64,000 bases of DNA from Promethearchaeia archaeon (lineage in GTDB: Archaea; Asgardarchaeota; Lokiarchaeia; Sigyniarchaeales; SOKP01): the NCBI GenBank assembly GCA_029856105.1, contig JAHQWH010000155.1:1-64000 (forward strand), in the 5' to 3' direction. The position numbers and the translations under genes are program-made. The notes under the pieces are model-generated. The model had not been told where the DNA came from. It worked only from the letters and a program-made list of their open reading frames with translations, and searched no databases. Positions 1-8,460 of this stretch are shown here, piece by piece (position 1 is the stretch's first letter; each line of letters begins with the position of its first letter).

Positions 1-2
1 TA

Positions 3-236
3 GCATGGATTAAGGGAATTGGCATAATCTCGGCGAGAAAAATAATAGAAAACGCAAATGAATTACTTCAGCTAGAGAAAAGCATCCAGAAAGTTTTAGA
101 TTCAATAAAAGAAAACTTTGTGAAAAACTGTCCAAAATGCAATGGTGCTATGGTGAGCAAATATATTATTCTTGGACCTGATAGGCGATTAAAAGCAAGA
201 CAGTGTACTATATGTAAATTTTATTTACCTGAATAA
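3..236 (+). CDS. C-terminal end of a zinc-ribbon protein (5' end outside the window)
   Basis: An open frame enters from the left edge and ends at TAA 234-236; it was too short for the ORF track. The visible 77 residues hold a helical, lysine-rich stretch and then two cysteine knuckles, CPKC and CTIC, about 25 residues apart, which is the layout of a small C-terminal zinc ribbon. The fold suggests binding to nucleic acid or protein, but the main domain lies outside the window, so no function can be assigned. The next gene is on the opposite strand and converges on it. Confidence 0.6.
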   Translation, partial: AWIKGIGIISARKIIENANELLQLEKSIQKVLDSIKENFVKNCPKCNGAMVSKYIILGPDRRLKARQCTICKFYLPE

Positions 237-262
237 TCCTGTTTACTTAAAAAAGTCAAGGT

Positions 263-1222
263 TTACATTCCTAATCCAAATAGAAATACAAAAGCCATAA
301 GATAAAGGAATATAAAAAATACTCCAGATTTTTTGTCCATTTTTTTTCTGACTGCTACTACAACAATTACAATTAGACTAACAACGAGCGTATATAAAAC
401 CGTAGGTACTGCTAATTCTGCTGTAACTGCTTGAGGGAAGAGGACTTGGCCAATGCCTATAGATAAAGTAGAATCAACGATACAAGAACCAACTATATCT
501 CCAATTGCTATGGAATGATGACCGTGACGAAGGGCGTGTACATCAACGACGAGTTCTGGTAGCGATGTTCCTATTGAGAGGATAAAGAAACTGATGATAT
601 ATTCGTGAATACTTAGACGTTGCGATATAAAAATAACGGAATTTACGATGATATAGGAGCCAGCCGTGACGCCGACAAAACCAATTGCAGCAAACAAAAG
701 GAGAATTTTTTTACTCTTTGTTGGTTGCGTCGTTTCTATCAATTCTACTCTATGCAATATACTCTCTTTATTCGCGTTATATATTAACCAAAAATAAATT
801 ACAAGGCTGAAAACCATAAATAGCGCGTTCAAACGAGTAATGTATCCTTTCTCAACAATAGTAAAAATCAATAATAAAGACAGAACTTCGCAAGAACCTA
901 ATATTATTATGTCCTTTCTATTAACATGAAATGCACCACAAATTAGTGGTAGAAGTCCAAAAACTAAAGTGAGTTGCGTGAGATCTGAGCCAACAGAATC
1001 TCCTACATCAATATCTCCGTGACCTAAAGAACAGGAAATAATTGAATTAAAAATTTCAGAAATATCTGTTCCTATTGATACTAAAGTCACTCCAATTATT
1101 AACGGTGATATCCCTAAAGCTGTTGCAAGTAATGCTGAGTTTTTTACGGCAAAGCTACTAGAGAAGATTATAATAGCAACTCCCCCTATGAGAATAATAA
1201 ACGCTAAGATTATATCAATCAT
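263..1222 (-). CDS. CaCA-family cation (Na+/Ca2+-type) exchanger
   Basis: This 319-residue membrane protein has two inverted halves of about five membrane segments each, as in YrbG/CaxA-type calcium/cation exchangers. The second alpha repeat is canonical (SIGTSLPELVVD, then GDIVGS, near residues 215-245). The first repeat is altered: it reads SIGTDISEIF then GDSVGSDL (near residues 50-80), so the usual S-x-P is replaced while the acidic residue is kept. A short charged loop near residues 160-170 separates the halves. The family moves Ca2+ out of the cell against Na+ or H+; the ion here is not determined. It stands alone between convergent and co-directional neighbours. Confidence 0.85.
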   Translation of the reverse strand: MIDIILAFIILIGGVAIIIFSSSFAVKNSALLATALGISPLIIGVTLVSIGTDISEIFNSIISCSLGHGDIDVGDSVGSDLTQLTLVFGLLPLICGAFHVNRKDIIILGSCEVLSLLLIFTIVEKGYITRLNALFMVFSLVIYFWLIYNANKESILHRVELIETTQPTKSKKILLLFAAIGFVGVTAGSYIIVNSVIFISQRLSIHEYIISFFILSIGTSLPELVVDVHALRHGHHSIAIGDIVGSCIVDSTLSIGIGQVLFPQAVTAELAVPTVLYTLVVSLIVIVVVAVRKKMDKKSGVFFIFLYLMAFVFLFGLGM

Positions 1223-1512
1223 TAAATTACATCCTCTATATAATATACTCAGTTGTATCGTAAATCCCTAAATAGAATTAATCGAGAAATATTAGCCAAG
1301 ATTATCTGTCTAACTTGAATTAGTGTCTTAAAACCTTTTTGAATAATTGAAATCGCTGCTTAATTTTCGAGATTAATTGAATAAATACTCAAATTATTTG
1401 TACAATTCATCTATTTAACTGTAAATTATAAATATTATCTTTTTTCTTGGTAAAAATAACTTTATTAAAAATTAACTTTAATTTCAGTAAAAATTTCTCG
1501 ATTTTATTTCTT

Positions 1513-2265
1513 TCATAGTCTTTGGATTAATTCTGACATTAATTCTCCTCCGCTACCTCTTAAAAATATATCAGCTATATCATCCATTGCGGTACGCTCT
1601 CGATTTACGAAGATTACTTTTGCCCCACTTTCTTTCGCGATGGAAGGTAAAAAACTTGCGGGGGATACAGTTAAAGAGCTTCCTACCATCAGAAAACAAT
1701 CACAAGACCTACAGGCGTTCATTGCTCTTTCTATCACGCTTGAGCGCAATGGTTCTCCAAATAGCACTACTTTTGGTTTTATATATCCACTACATTCACA
1801 AACTGGATATTTTAAGTTCTTAGTCTCAACTTCCTCAAAAAGAAATTCTTTTTTACACCTAATACATTCTAACTTTTCATAAGAACCATGTAATTCGTAA
1901 ATTGGTATATTATTATAAGTTCCACTTCCCGCACGTTGATGTAGTGCGTCTATATTTTGAGTGATTATTGCAATCATTTTCCCAAGTTTTTCCAGCTCAA
2001 CAACCGCATAATGAATTGGATTCGGCTTCGCATTAACTACAATATCTACTAATTCGTTGTGCATGGTCCAGAACTTGCTCGGGTCTTCCAGAAAGTAGTG
2101 GTAGCTCGCATAAATTGAAGGATCGTAGCGAGACCACAAGCCTCCCTCGCTTCTAAAATCTGCGATCCCCGATTCAGTTGAAGCTCCTGCTCCCGTAAAC
2201 ACAACGATTTTCTCGGAATTCCTTACGATTTCAGTGGCTTCAATTAAATTTTTTTCATCAATCAT
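1513..2265 (-). CDS. cobB: Sir2-family NAD-dependent protein deacylase
   Basis: At 250 residues this is a normal-length sirtuin. It shows the NAD-binding GAGAS motif (25-29), TQNID (102-106), the catalytic histidine in ELHGS (H126), four zinc cysteines (C134, C137, C156, C158) and the C-terminal GSSLTVSPA motif. The family removes acetyl or longer acyl groups from lysine using NAD+; in archaea Alba and metabolic enzymes such as acyl-CoA synthetases are known or suspected targets. An Alba gene and an acyl-CoA synthetase gene are in this window, but not adjacent. It lies 18 bases downstream of the PIG-L deacetylase on the same strand, so the two may be co-transcribed. Confidence 0.93.
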   Translation of the reverse strand: MIDEKNLIEATEIVRNSEKIVVFTGAGASTESGIADFRSEGGLWSRYDPSIYASYHYFLEDPSKFWTMHNELVDIVVNAKPNPIHYAVVELEKLGKMIAIITQNIDALHQRAGSGTYNNIPIYELHGSYEKLECIRCKKEFLFEEVETKNLKYPVCECSGYIKPKVVLFGEPLRSSVIERAMNACRSCDCFLMVGSSLTVSPASFLPSIAKESGAKVIFVNRERTAMDDIADIFLRGSGGELMSELIQRL

Positions 2266-2283
2266 TAAATCATTATTAGTTAT

Positions 2284-2970
2284 CTAAAAGTTATAAAAAT
2301 TATTTTTATCTTTTAATTTGAAAGAACCAAACCGTTCTCTTCTTCTATTTCTTATAGCTAAACTTTGCCATTTCATATCATGCATAAAAAATTGAGTTTT
2401 ATGTAGTTTCAAAGCGTTATACACCTTAAATCTCAAATTCCCTATTCGTATTTTTACTAGATTTTCATCTTGAGCTTTTAAAGGATTATATAAAGCGTAT
2501 ACATAAAATTCCAGGCTTTTTAGATTCAGTTCTTCAGCTACTTTAACTGCAATTTCATAAGTTGCCTGATGATCTGGATGATTATTATTAGCACTGGGAA
2601 TTACAAATCTATCAGCATCTTCTAAAATATCTTTAATTTTATCAACCGCTTCTTCTATATACTTGCTTAATTCTTGATCAAAAAATTTCAAAAAGTGTCT
2701 ATTTTCCTTTTTAATTCCCAAAAACTCACCAGCAGCATCTGCCTCATCTAATCTCGTTTTAGCCAATTTATCTTCAGAGATTCTAGTAGCTTCACAATCT
2801 TCAAGATCACCAATGATTTTTGGTTTTCTATAACAAGCTCTACCATCCGTAAGCCAAATAATATGAACATTATGACCCTCATTAAGCCATGTCAGAATAG
2901 AGCCTCCTGCACCATAAGATTCATCATCAGGATGAGGTGCAAAAATAACTATCTTCAATATAAACTCCAA
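2284..2970 (-). CDS. PIG-L (LmbE-like) family deacetylase
   Basis: This 228-residue protein starts with a beta strand leading into the zinc-site motif PHPDDE (residues 12-17), and has the second metal-binding motif HPDH near residue 135. These define the PIG-L/LmbE superfamily, zinc-dependent hydrolases that remove N-acetyl groups from N-acetylglucosamine linked to lipids, mycothiol precursors or small molecules. There is no signal peptide, so it should act in the cytoplasm. The substrate cannot be told from sequence; glycolipid or cofactor biosynthesis is possible. It lies upstream of the sirtuin gene on the same strand with a short gap. Confidence 0.88.
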   Translation of the reverse strand: MEFILKIVIFAPHPDDESYGAGGSILTWLNEGHNVHIIWLTDGRACYRKPKIIGDLEDCEATRISEDKLAKTRLDEADAAGEFLGIKKENRHFLKFFDQELSKYIEEAVDKIKDILEDADRFVIPSANNNHPDHQATYEIAVKVAEELNLKSLEFYVYALYNPLKAQDENLVKIRIGNLRFKVYNALKLHKTQFFMHDMKWQSLAIRNRRRERFGSFKLKDKNNFYNF

Positions 2971-3172
2971 ATTAAGTTTTAAATAGTACTTTGACTAAGA
3001 ATATAATTAAATTTGTAATAAAAGTTTTTAAAATTTCAACAATAGACAAGTACAAGAAAGTAAATTTCGAGGTTAATTAAACAATATTTAAAAATCTTTA
3101 AAGATATATTCAATAAACATTTTTTTTAAAAATTATTTTGAAGGGGATATTAAAAAATAGGAGAAATAAGAT

Positions 3173-4615
3173 ATGACAAAAGAATTAAAAGCTAGTAAAA
3201 AAAAGAAAAATGCAAACTCTAAAAAAATCATGGCTTCATATGGCTCCCGTGAATTACTTGCTCAATGGATTGTTGCTTCGTTCGGTTTCACGGTGTTCTT
3301 CTTTTATGAGAACGTTATAGGATTACCGACATTGATGGCGATGTGGGCTTTTGTGATTTATAGTATTTGGAATGCGATAAATGATCCTTTAGTTGGTTGG
3401 TTAATGGAAAAGATTCATATGCCATGGGAAAAAAAAGGATTGAAACGCTTTCCATGGATTATGATTGGTGTTATCCCTTGGTTAATTTCTTTTTTATTTA
3501 TATATTTAGTACCGACTGATTGGTATGGCTCAGCTTCAGTAGTTCAAGCGCACCAATTTCAAATTTTTGCGTGGTACGTCGTAACTTTATGTATTTATGA
3601 TACATGTTATACTCTATTTGATGTTAATGTAATATCTCTTTATCCTGACAAATTTAGCGAAGCAAAGGAGCGAAGAACTGTTCAAGGGTTTGGAACAATT
3701 TTAGGAATAACTGGACTTGTTCTCGCGTTTATTCTCCCATCGGTTTTATTCATTGATACTTTTGTAGCTGAAACTTATGTCCAAGCAGCAACATTCAGCA
3801 TCATAGTGGGGTTTGCTCTTTTTCTTCTCGTAATTCCAGGTGTAAGGGAAAATCAAAAACTTAAAGAACTATATGCAAAAAGAAAAGAAGCCGGAGAAGA
3901 ACAAGAGGTAGAACCATTCTTTAAGTCGACCGGACGGGTGCTTAGAGATCGAACATTTATGATGAAGGTAATTTTTTTTTTTGGATACCAAGTAGGTGCA
4001 GTAATGATTCAAACATCAGCATTATACATCTCCACATACATTTTAGGAATGTCAGATGAAGCTATTATATATCTTTTAGGATCTATGCTTTTAGGAGCAC
4101 TCGTTTCGACCCCATTATGGACATTTTTTGCTCATAAAATAGATGATAATAGAAAAATGAGCATAGTAGCAGGTATTCTTTTGTTTATTACATTCTTACC
4201 AATGATATTTATTTTGGAACTAATTCCTTGGATGATTGCTCTTTTTTTCTTTGGAATTGGAATTGGTGGCCACTGGTACATTGATCTACCAACAATGGGT
4301 GACGTTCTAGACGATATAGCCGTGAGGACAGGTAAAAGCCAGCAAGCGATATATTACGGTTTTCAATCGTTCTTTATTAAATTTGGTCAAACATTTATCT
4401 CAATATCAATAGCATTAAGTCATGTAATGACAGGTTATGTAGAAGGAGCGCCAACACAATCACCTTTAGCACTATTTGGGATAAGAATTCACACTGCAAT
4501 TGTTCCAGCTATTTTGGTTCTTATTACAGTACTTTTATTTTGGAAATTTTATAAATTAACTCCTGACAGAGTAGCTAAAAATAAGGAAAAATTAGCTGAA
4601 ATGGATCTTAGATAA
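3173..4615 (+). CDS. GPH-family (MelB-like) MFS symporter
   Basis: This is a 480-residue protein with about 12 membrane segments after a lysine-rich cytoplasmic N-terminus. The motif NAINDPLVGWLMEK (near residues 67-80) is the hallmark of the glycoside-pentoside-hexuronide:cation symporter family, followed by a basic loop before the third helix. Such proteins import sugars, glycosides or sulfonated sugars with Na+ or H+. It is followed on the same strand, after a 303-base gap, by a glycyl radical enzyme and its activase, which suggests it could bring in their substrate. A long T-run after the stop codon suggests it has its own transcript end. Confidence 0.85.
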   Translation: MTKELKASKKKKNANSKKIMASYGSRELLAQWIVASFGFTVFFFYENVIGLPTLMAMWAFVIYSIWNAINDPLVGWLMEKIHMPWEKKGLKRFPWIMIGVIPWLISFLFIYLVPTDWYGSASVVQAHQFQIFAWYVVTLCIYDTCYTLFDVNVISLYPDKFSEAKERRTVQGFGTILGITGLVLAFILPSVLFIDTFVAETYVQAATFSIIVGFALFLLVIPGVRENQKLKELYAKRKEAGEEQEVEPFFKSTGRVLRDRTFMMKVIFFFGYQVGAVMIQTSALYISTYILGMSDEAIIYLLGSMLLGALVSTPLWTFFAHKIDDNRKMSIVAGILLFITFLPMIFILELIPWMIALFFFGIGIGGHWYIDLPTMGDVLDDIAVRTGKSQQAIYYGFQSFFIKFGQTFISISIALSHVMTGYVEGAPTQSPLALFGIRIHTAIVPAILVLITVLLFWKFYKLTPDRVAKNKEKLAEMDLR

Positions 4616-4629
4616 ATAATTTCATTTTA

Positions 4630-4642
4630 TTTTTTTTTTTTT
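4630..4642 (+). terminator. Oligo-T transcription stop after the GPH transporter gene
   Basis: Thirteen consecutive T residues lie 15 bases after the transporter stop codon. Archaeal RNA polymerase commonly stops at T-runs on the non-template strand without a hairpin, so this is a plausible terminator. Confidence 0.45.
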
Positions 4643-4696
4643 CATTAATTATGATTGATTTAATATAAGAATAAAAGTAATAAATAAAATTAGGGA

Positions 4697-4712
4697 AATA
4701 TAAATATATAAA
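4697..4712 (+). promoter_or_regulatory. TATA-box-like sequence upstream of the glycyl radical enzyme operon
   Basis: The sequence AAATATAAATATATAA lies in an already AT-rich region about 210 bases before the gene. If used, transcription would start near 4735-4740 and the leader would contain the 4753-4803 inverted repeat. AT-richness makes chance matches likely. Confidence 0.3.
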
Positions 4713-4752
4713 AAAGAACTACAACATTGATATTTACATATTTCACGCTTTA

Positions 4753-4803
4753 GGAAGAAAAATCATACGAGGAGAGACTGGTAAAAAACTCTTACTTTCT
4801 TCC
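4753..4803 (+). other. Inverted repeat, possible structured leader RNA
   Basis: Perfect 8-base arms GGAAGAAA (4753-4760) and TTTCTTCC (4796-4803) enclose 35 bases that are less AT-rich than the surroundings and contain a second short stem (GTAA/TTAC) and GAGAG/CTCTT pairing options. It sits 115 bases before the glycyl radical enzyme start. It could be an RNA leader structure, an sRNA or an operator; no known riboswitch was recognised. Confidence 0.35.
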
Positions 4804-4918
4804 AAAATAGCAAATTATTAATATTTCTAATTAATAGCTTTTAATTAATTCTATAACAATTTATGTAATATTTAGCAATTTCATAAAATTTCGATTCCCT
4901 AACAATTTATTTTAAGGT

Positions 4919-7513
4919 GTGATAAAAATTATTGAAATTATTGATAATGCAAGTGAGAGAATAAAAAGGATTAGAAGCAGATTCCTTGATGATGTTCCTA
5001 TAATTTCCATAGAGCGAGCTCAACTTTATACAGAAAAATGGAATGAAACTGAAAATAAGGGCTACCCTCTTGGTGTTAGAGTTGCTCTTTCAATGAAGAA
5101 TGTTCTTGAAAATATGACTATCTATATAGATCCTGATGATCGAATTGCAGGAAAATGGACAGAAAATTTTATCGGAATACCTATTGACATAGAACGTGGA
5201 ATATGGAACAATGTTTTTGAAGTTGAAATTGATGCAAAAACAATGAATAAGTATATGAAAGAAAGCAATAAGAACTATATGTCATATATGATAAATAAAA
5301 TTGGACCTGATGGTCTTCGTGAATTACTTGAAAATACTAAAAAAATTGGTGCTCCTATTACAACTCTTGGAACTGATACTCTTGATAAAAGAAAAATCAA
5401 TCCATATCAAATTCGAGAAGAAGATAAAAAAATTCTATTGGAAGAACTTATTCCTCATTGGAAAAATAAAACACTCTCTGATATTCTAGAGAAAGAGTAT
5501 GCTAATTCTGATGTATATACAGGTGAATCGTATGAATTTTTAACTCACCTACCTTTAAAAACAGCTCAAAATGATATAGTTATATCCCCCTGTGCGGTGA
5601 TTGCTGAATGGCAAGGCCATTTAGTTCTTGATTTTGAAACGGTCTTAAAAAAAGGACTCTTAAATATGCAGAAGGAAGTCCAGGATGAGATCGAAAAAAA
5701 TAAGGATTTAACCGATGAACAAAAAGATTTCTTAAGGTCTATTGAAATAACACTTGAGGCTGTATTGATTTTTTCGCGTAGATTGGCAGAAAAGGTAAAA
5801 GAAGAATTAAATAAGACTACCAATGTTGATCGAAAAAAGGTACTTTCAGATATGTATGAAACATGTAAAAGAATCCCAAATTTTCCTCCAACTACACTTC
5901 GTGAAGCAATACAAACGTTTTGGATTGTTAAATCAACTGTTGATTTAACCTTACCCTTTAATGTGCATGGTCCAGGTCGTTCAGATCAACTCTTTTATCC
6001 TTTTTACCAATCAGACATTGAAAAAGGTCTTATCACTCGAGAAGAAGCGCGTGAATTATTTGAAGAGTTAGTTCTGAATATAATGAGTCATAATATCCGT
6101 CCTTATTCTAACGCTGTGAGTGATTTTAGCCAGCGATTTGAAGGTTCAGAACCAGTGACAGTAGGGGGCTTAAATGAAGAGGGAGAAGATGCCACAAACG
6201 AACTCACTTATGTAATTTTAGAAGCAGCAGACAGATCAAAAGCCGCTCTTAATTTTGCGGTTCGTTTTCATGATAAAACTCCTGAAGAACTATATATGAA
6301 GGTTGCTGAAATCCAATACAATGGATATTCAAGTATATCTATATTAAATGATAATGTATGTATTGAAGCATTAAAGAAACGAGGAATTAGAGAAAAAGAT
6401 GCAAATGCTTATTCAATCACTGGATGTGTAGACATGTGCAGTCCAGGTAAAACAGGAGGAATTGGTTTTTCGGCTCTTTTACTGTGTAGAACTTTAGATA
6501 TGACTCTTCGAAATGGCAACTGCTTAACAATAGGGGGTTTAGTAAATGATGTAGGATTAAAGACAGGAAATCCAGATAACTTTAATACATTCGACGAATT
6601 TCTCGATGCTTTTTCCCAACAAATAAATTTTGTTATTAAGAAAATTGTAGAAGCCACTACTATACGTGATAAACTATTTGCCAATTCTTATCCAGCACCT
6701 TTCATATCTGCATTTATGCGAGGATGCTTTAAAAACAAAAAAGATGTAACTCAAGGAGGTGCTTTTTACGATGCGGAAGGAATTCTTATAATGAATAGTA
6801 TTGCAAATATGGTTGATTCATTATATGTAATAAAAAAACTCATCTTTGAGCAAAAAAAATTCAATTTTAAAGATTTGATACAAGCAATTGATAAAAATTT
6901 CACTGATAATTACCAATTAATCCATAAACTGATTTTGGACCTTGATGGAAAATGGGGGAATGGAAACCCAGAATGTGACGAACTTGCTCGAGAAGTTACC
7001 ACACGGATATTTGAAGAAACTTATAAGTATAAAACTTATAGAGGTGGAGTTTATGCTCCCTTTGTTATTTCAATGACTTCTCACACATATGATGGGCGAA
7101 TAGGTATCGCAACGCCAGATGGTAGACTTGCAGGAAAACCATTTGCAGCAAGCTGTAATCCATACAATGTTGAGAAAAATGGACCAACTGGCGTCATTCG
7201 ATCAGTAGCTGCTCTTGATTTTCAGCATGTTTGCGGTTGTGCAGTTAACATACGAATGCATCCGTCTGGGATTGGAAAAACAAGAGAAACTAGAAAAAAG
7301 TGGATTTCTCTTATAAAAACTTACTTTAGTTTAGGAGGTCAACAGCTTCAACCTACGGTTGTATCTACAGAAGTGTTAAAAGCAGCCCAGCAAAACCCAG
7401 TACCATATAGAAATATAGTTGTTAAAGTTGGAGGTTACTCCGCTTATTTCACTGACTTAGGAAAGGAAATTCAAGAGGAGATCATTTCTAGAACAGAACA
7501 TACTAGGGTTTAA
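4919..7513 (+). CDS. Glycyl radical enzyme (pyruvate formate-lyase/glycerol dehydratase family)
   Basis: This 864-residue enzyme carries the catalytic cysteine loop ITGCVDMCSPGKTG (thiyl Cys503) and the glycyl radical motif KVGGYSAYF (Gly839). The last residues (EEIISRTEH) match the dehydratase/lyase branch rather than true pyruvate formate-lyase, which has adjacent cysteines. Most members of that branch have GCVE, where Glu is the general base; here it is GCVD, so the reaction is open (diol dehydration, C-N, C-S or C-C cleavage are all possible). The activase gene follows after 8 bases. The GTG start lies inside a GGTGTGAT Shine-Dalgarno-like sequence, so a start a few codons later, perhaps ATT, is possible. 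Confidence 0.92.
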   Translation: MIKIIEIIDNASERIKRIRSRFLDDVPIISIERAQLYTEKWNETENKGYPLGVRVALSMKNVLENMTIYIDPDDRIAGKWTENFIGIPIDIERGIWNNVFEVEIDAKTMNKYMKESNKNYMSYMINKIGPDGLRELLENTKKIGAPITTLGTDTLDKRKINPYQIREEDKKILLEELIPHWKNKTLSDILEKEYANSDVYTGESYEFLTHLPLKTAQNDIVISPCAVIAEWQGHLVLDFETVLKKGLLNMQKEVQDEIEKNKDLTDEQKDFLRSIEITLEAVLIFSRRLAEKVKEELNKTTNVDRKKVLSDMYETCKRIPNFPPTTLREAIQTFWIVKSTVDLTLPFNVHGPGRSDQLFYPFYQSDIEKGLITREEARELFEELVLNIMSHNIRPYSNAVSDFSQRFEGSEPVTVGGLNEEGEDATNELTYVILEAADRSKAALNFAVRFHDKTPEELYMKVAEIQYNGYSSISILNDNVCIEALKKRGIREKDANAYSITGCVDMCSPGKTGGIGFSALLLCRTLDMTLRNGNCLTIGGLVNDVGLKTGNPDNFNTFDEFLDAFSQQINFVIKKIVEATTIRDKLFANSYPAPFISAFMRGCFKNKKDVTQGGAFYDAEGILIMNSIANMVDSLYVIKKLIFEQKKFNFKDLIQAIDKNFTDNYQLIHKLILDLDGKWGNGNPECDELAREVTTRIFEETYKYKTYRGGVYAPFVISMTSHTYDGRIGIATPDGRLAGKPFAASCNPYNVEKNGPTGVIRSVAALDFQHVCGCAVNIRMHPSGIGKTRETRKKWISLIKTYFSLGGQQLQPTVVSTEVLKAAQQNPVPYRNIVVKVGGYSAYFTDLGKEIQEEIISRTEHTRV

Positions 7514-7521
7514 ACATTTAA

Positions 7522-8430
7522 ATGAAAGGTATAGTATTTGACATTCAAAATTATGCAATATATGATGGACCTGGTATTAGAACTATAATTTTTTTGAAAG
7601 GATGCCCTCTAAAGTGTGAGTGGTGCCAAAATCCAGAATCACAAAAACTTAATCCTCAAATATCTTATTTTAAAGAGAAATGTCAACTATGTGAAATTTG
7701 CATTAATGCGTGCCCTAATAATGCCCTTCAGTTATTAAATGACGAAATTAAGAGAGATAAAACCCTCTGTACTACATGTGGAATTTGCTCTGAAATGTGC
7801 CCGAACCAAGTGATGGAGATTATCGGTAGGAATATCTCCGTCGAAGAACTAGTAGAAATTGTATTAAGGGATAAACCCTTTTACGATAATTCTGGTGGAG
7901 GTGTAACTATTTCCGGGGGAGAACCTACGATGCAAATAAATTTTCTTTTAGAACTACTTAAAGTATTAAAAAAACAAGGGATACACACTGCAATAGAAAC
8001 ATGTGGGTATTTTAATGAAGATTTAATCGGCGAATTAGTTAAATACATAGATTTATTTCTATTTGATATCAAATTGATTGATAATGAAAAGCATAAGGAA
8101 TTTACTGATGTATCTAATGAAAAGATTCTCACAAATTTCTCTAAAATTCTCTCTAAAGTAGGGAGTGAAAGAATCATTCCTCGCATCCCTTTAATCCCGG
8201 GAGTTAATACAGATGTAAGTACAATTCAACATATAATAACCTTTTTACATGAAATTAATTATTATGGTCAAATACATTTAATGCCTTATAACAAATTAAC
8301 AAAAACAAAGTATCAGAAAGTTGGAATGGGAGATTTATATAAGGATATGGGAGATTTAAACGATGAAAATTTAAATGAAATCACTAAGCTGTTTGAACAA
8401 CATTCCTATGATGTTATTATAAATCATTAA
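7522..8430 (+). CDS. Glycyl radical enzyme activating enzyme (radical SAM)
   Basis: At 302 residues this matches activases that install the glycyl radical by hydrogen abstraction. It has the radical-SAM cluster CPLKCEWC (C-x3-C-x2-C, near residue 30), then an inserted ferredoxin-like domain with two 4Fe-4S cysteine sets (CQLCEICINACP and CTTCGICSEMCP, residues about 54-95). Such inserts are typical of activases for dehydratase-type glycyl radical enzymes and are absent from PflA. The GGE SAM-binding motif (SGGEP, near residue 132) is present. It lies 8 bases after the enzyme gene, so the two form an operon. Confidence 0.95.
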   Translation: MKGIVFDIQNYAIYDGPGIRTIIFLKGCPLKCEWCQNPESQKLNPQISYFKEKCQLCEICINACPNNALQLLNDEIKRDKTLCTTCGICSEMCPNQVMEIIGRNISVEELVEIVLRDKPFYDNSGGGVTISGGEPTMQINFLLELLKVLKKQGIHTAIETCGYFNEDLIGELVKYIDLFLFDIKLIDNEKHKEFTDVSNEKILTNFSKILSKVGSERIIPRIPLIPGVNTDVSTIQHIITFLHEINYYGQIHLMPYNKLTKTKYQKVGMGDLYKDMGDLNDENLNEITKLFEQHSYDVIINH

Positions 8431-8460
8431 AATAAAAATAAATTAGTTTTTCTACTTCTT

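Larger units (their letters stand above)
4616..4918. other. 303-base intergenic region with TATA-like stretch and inverted repeat
   Basis: No gene is visible. The region holds a 13-base T-run just after the transporter stop, an AT-rich TATA-like stretch near 4697-4712, and an inverted repeat GGAAGAAA...TTTCTTCC at 4753-4803. It ends in a purine-rich GGTGTGAT sequence that is a good Shine-Dalgarno match for the glycyl radical enzyme gene. Confidence 0.6.
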
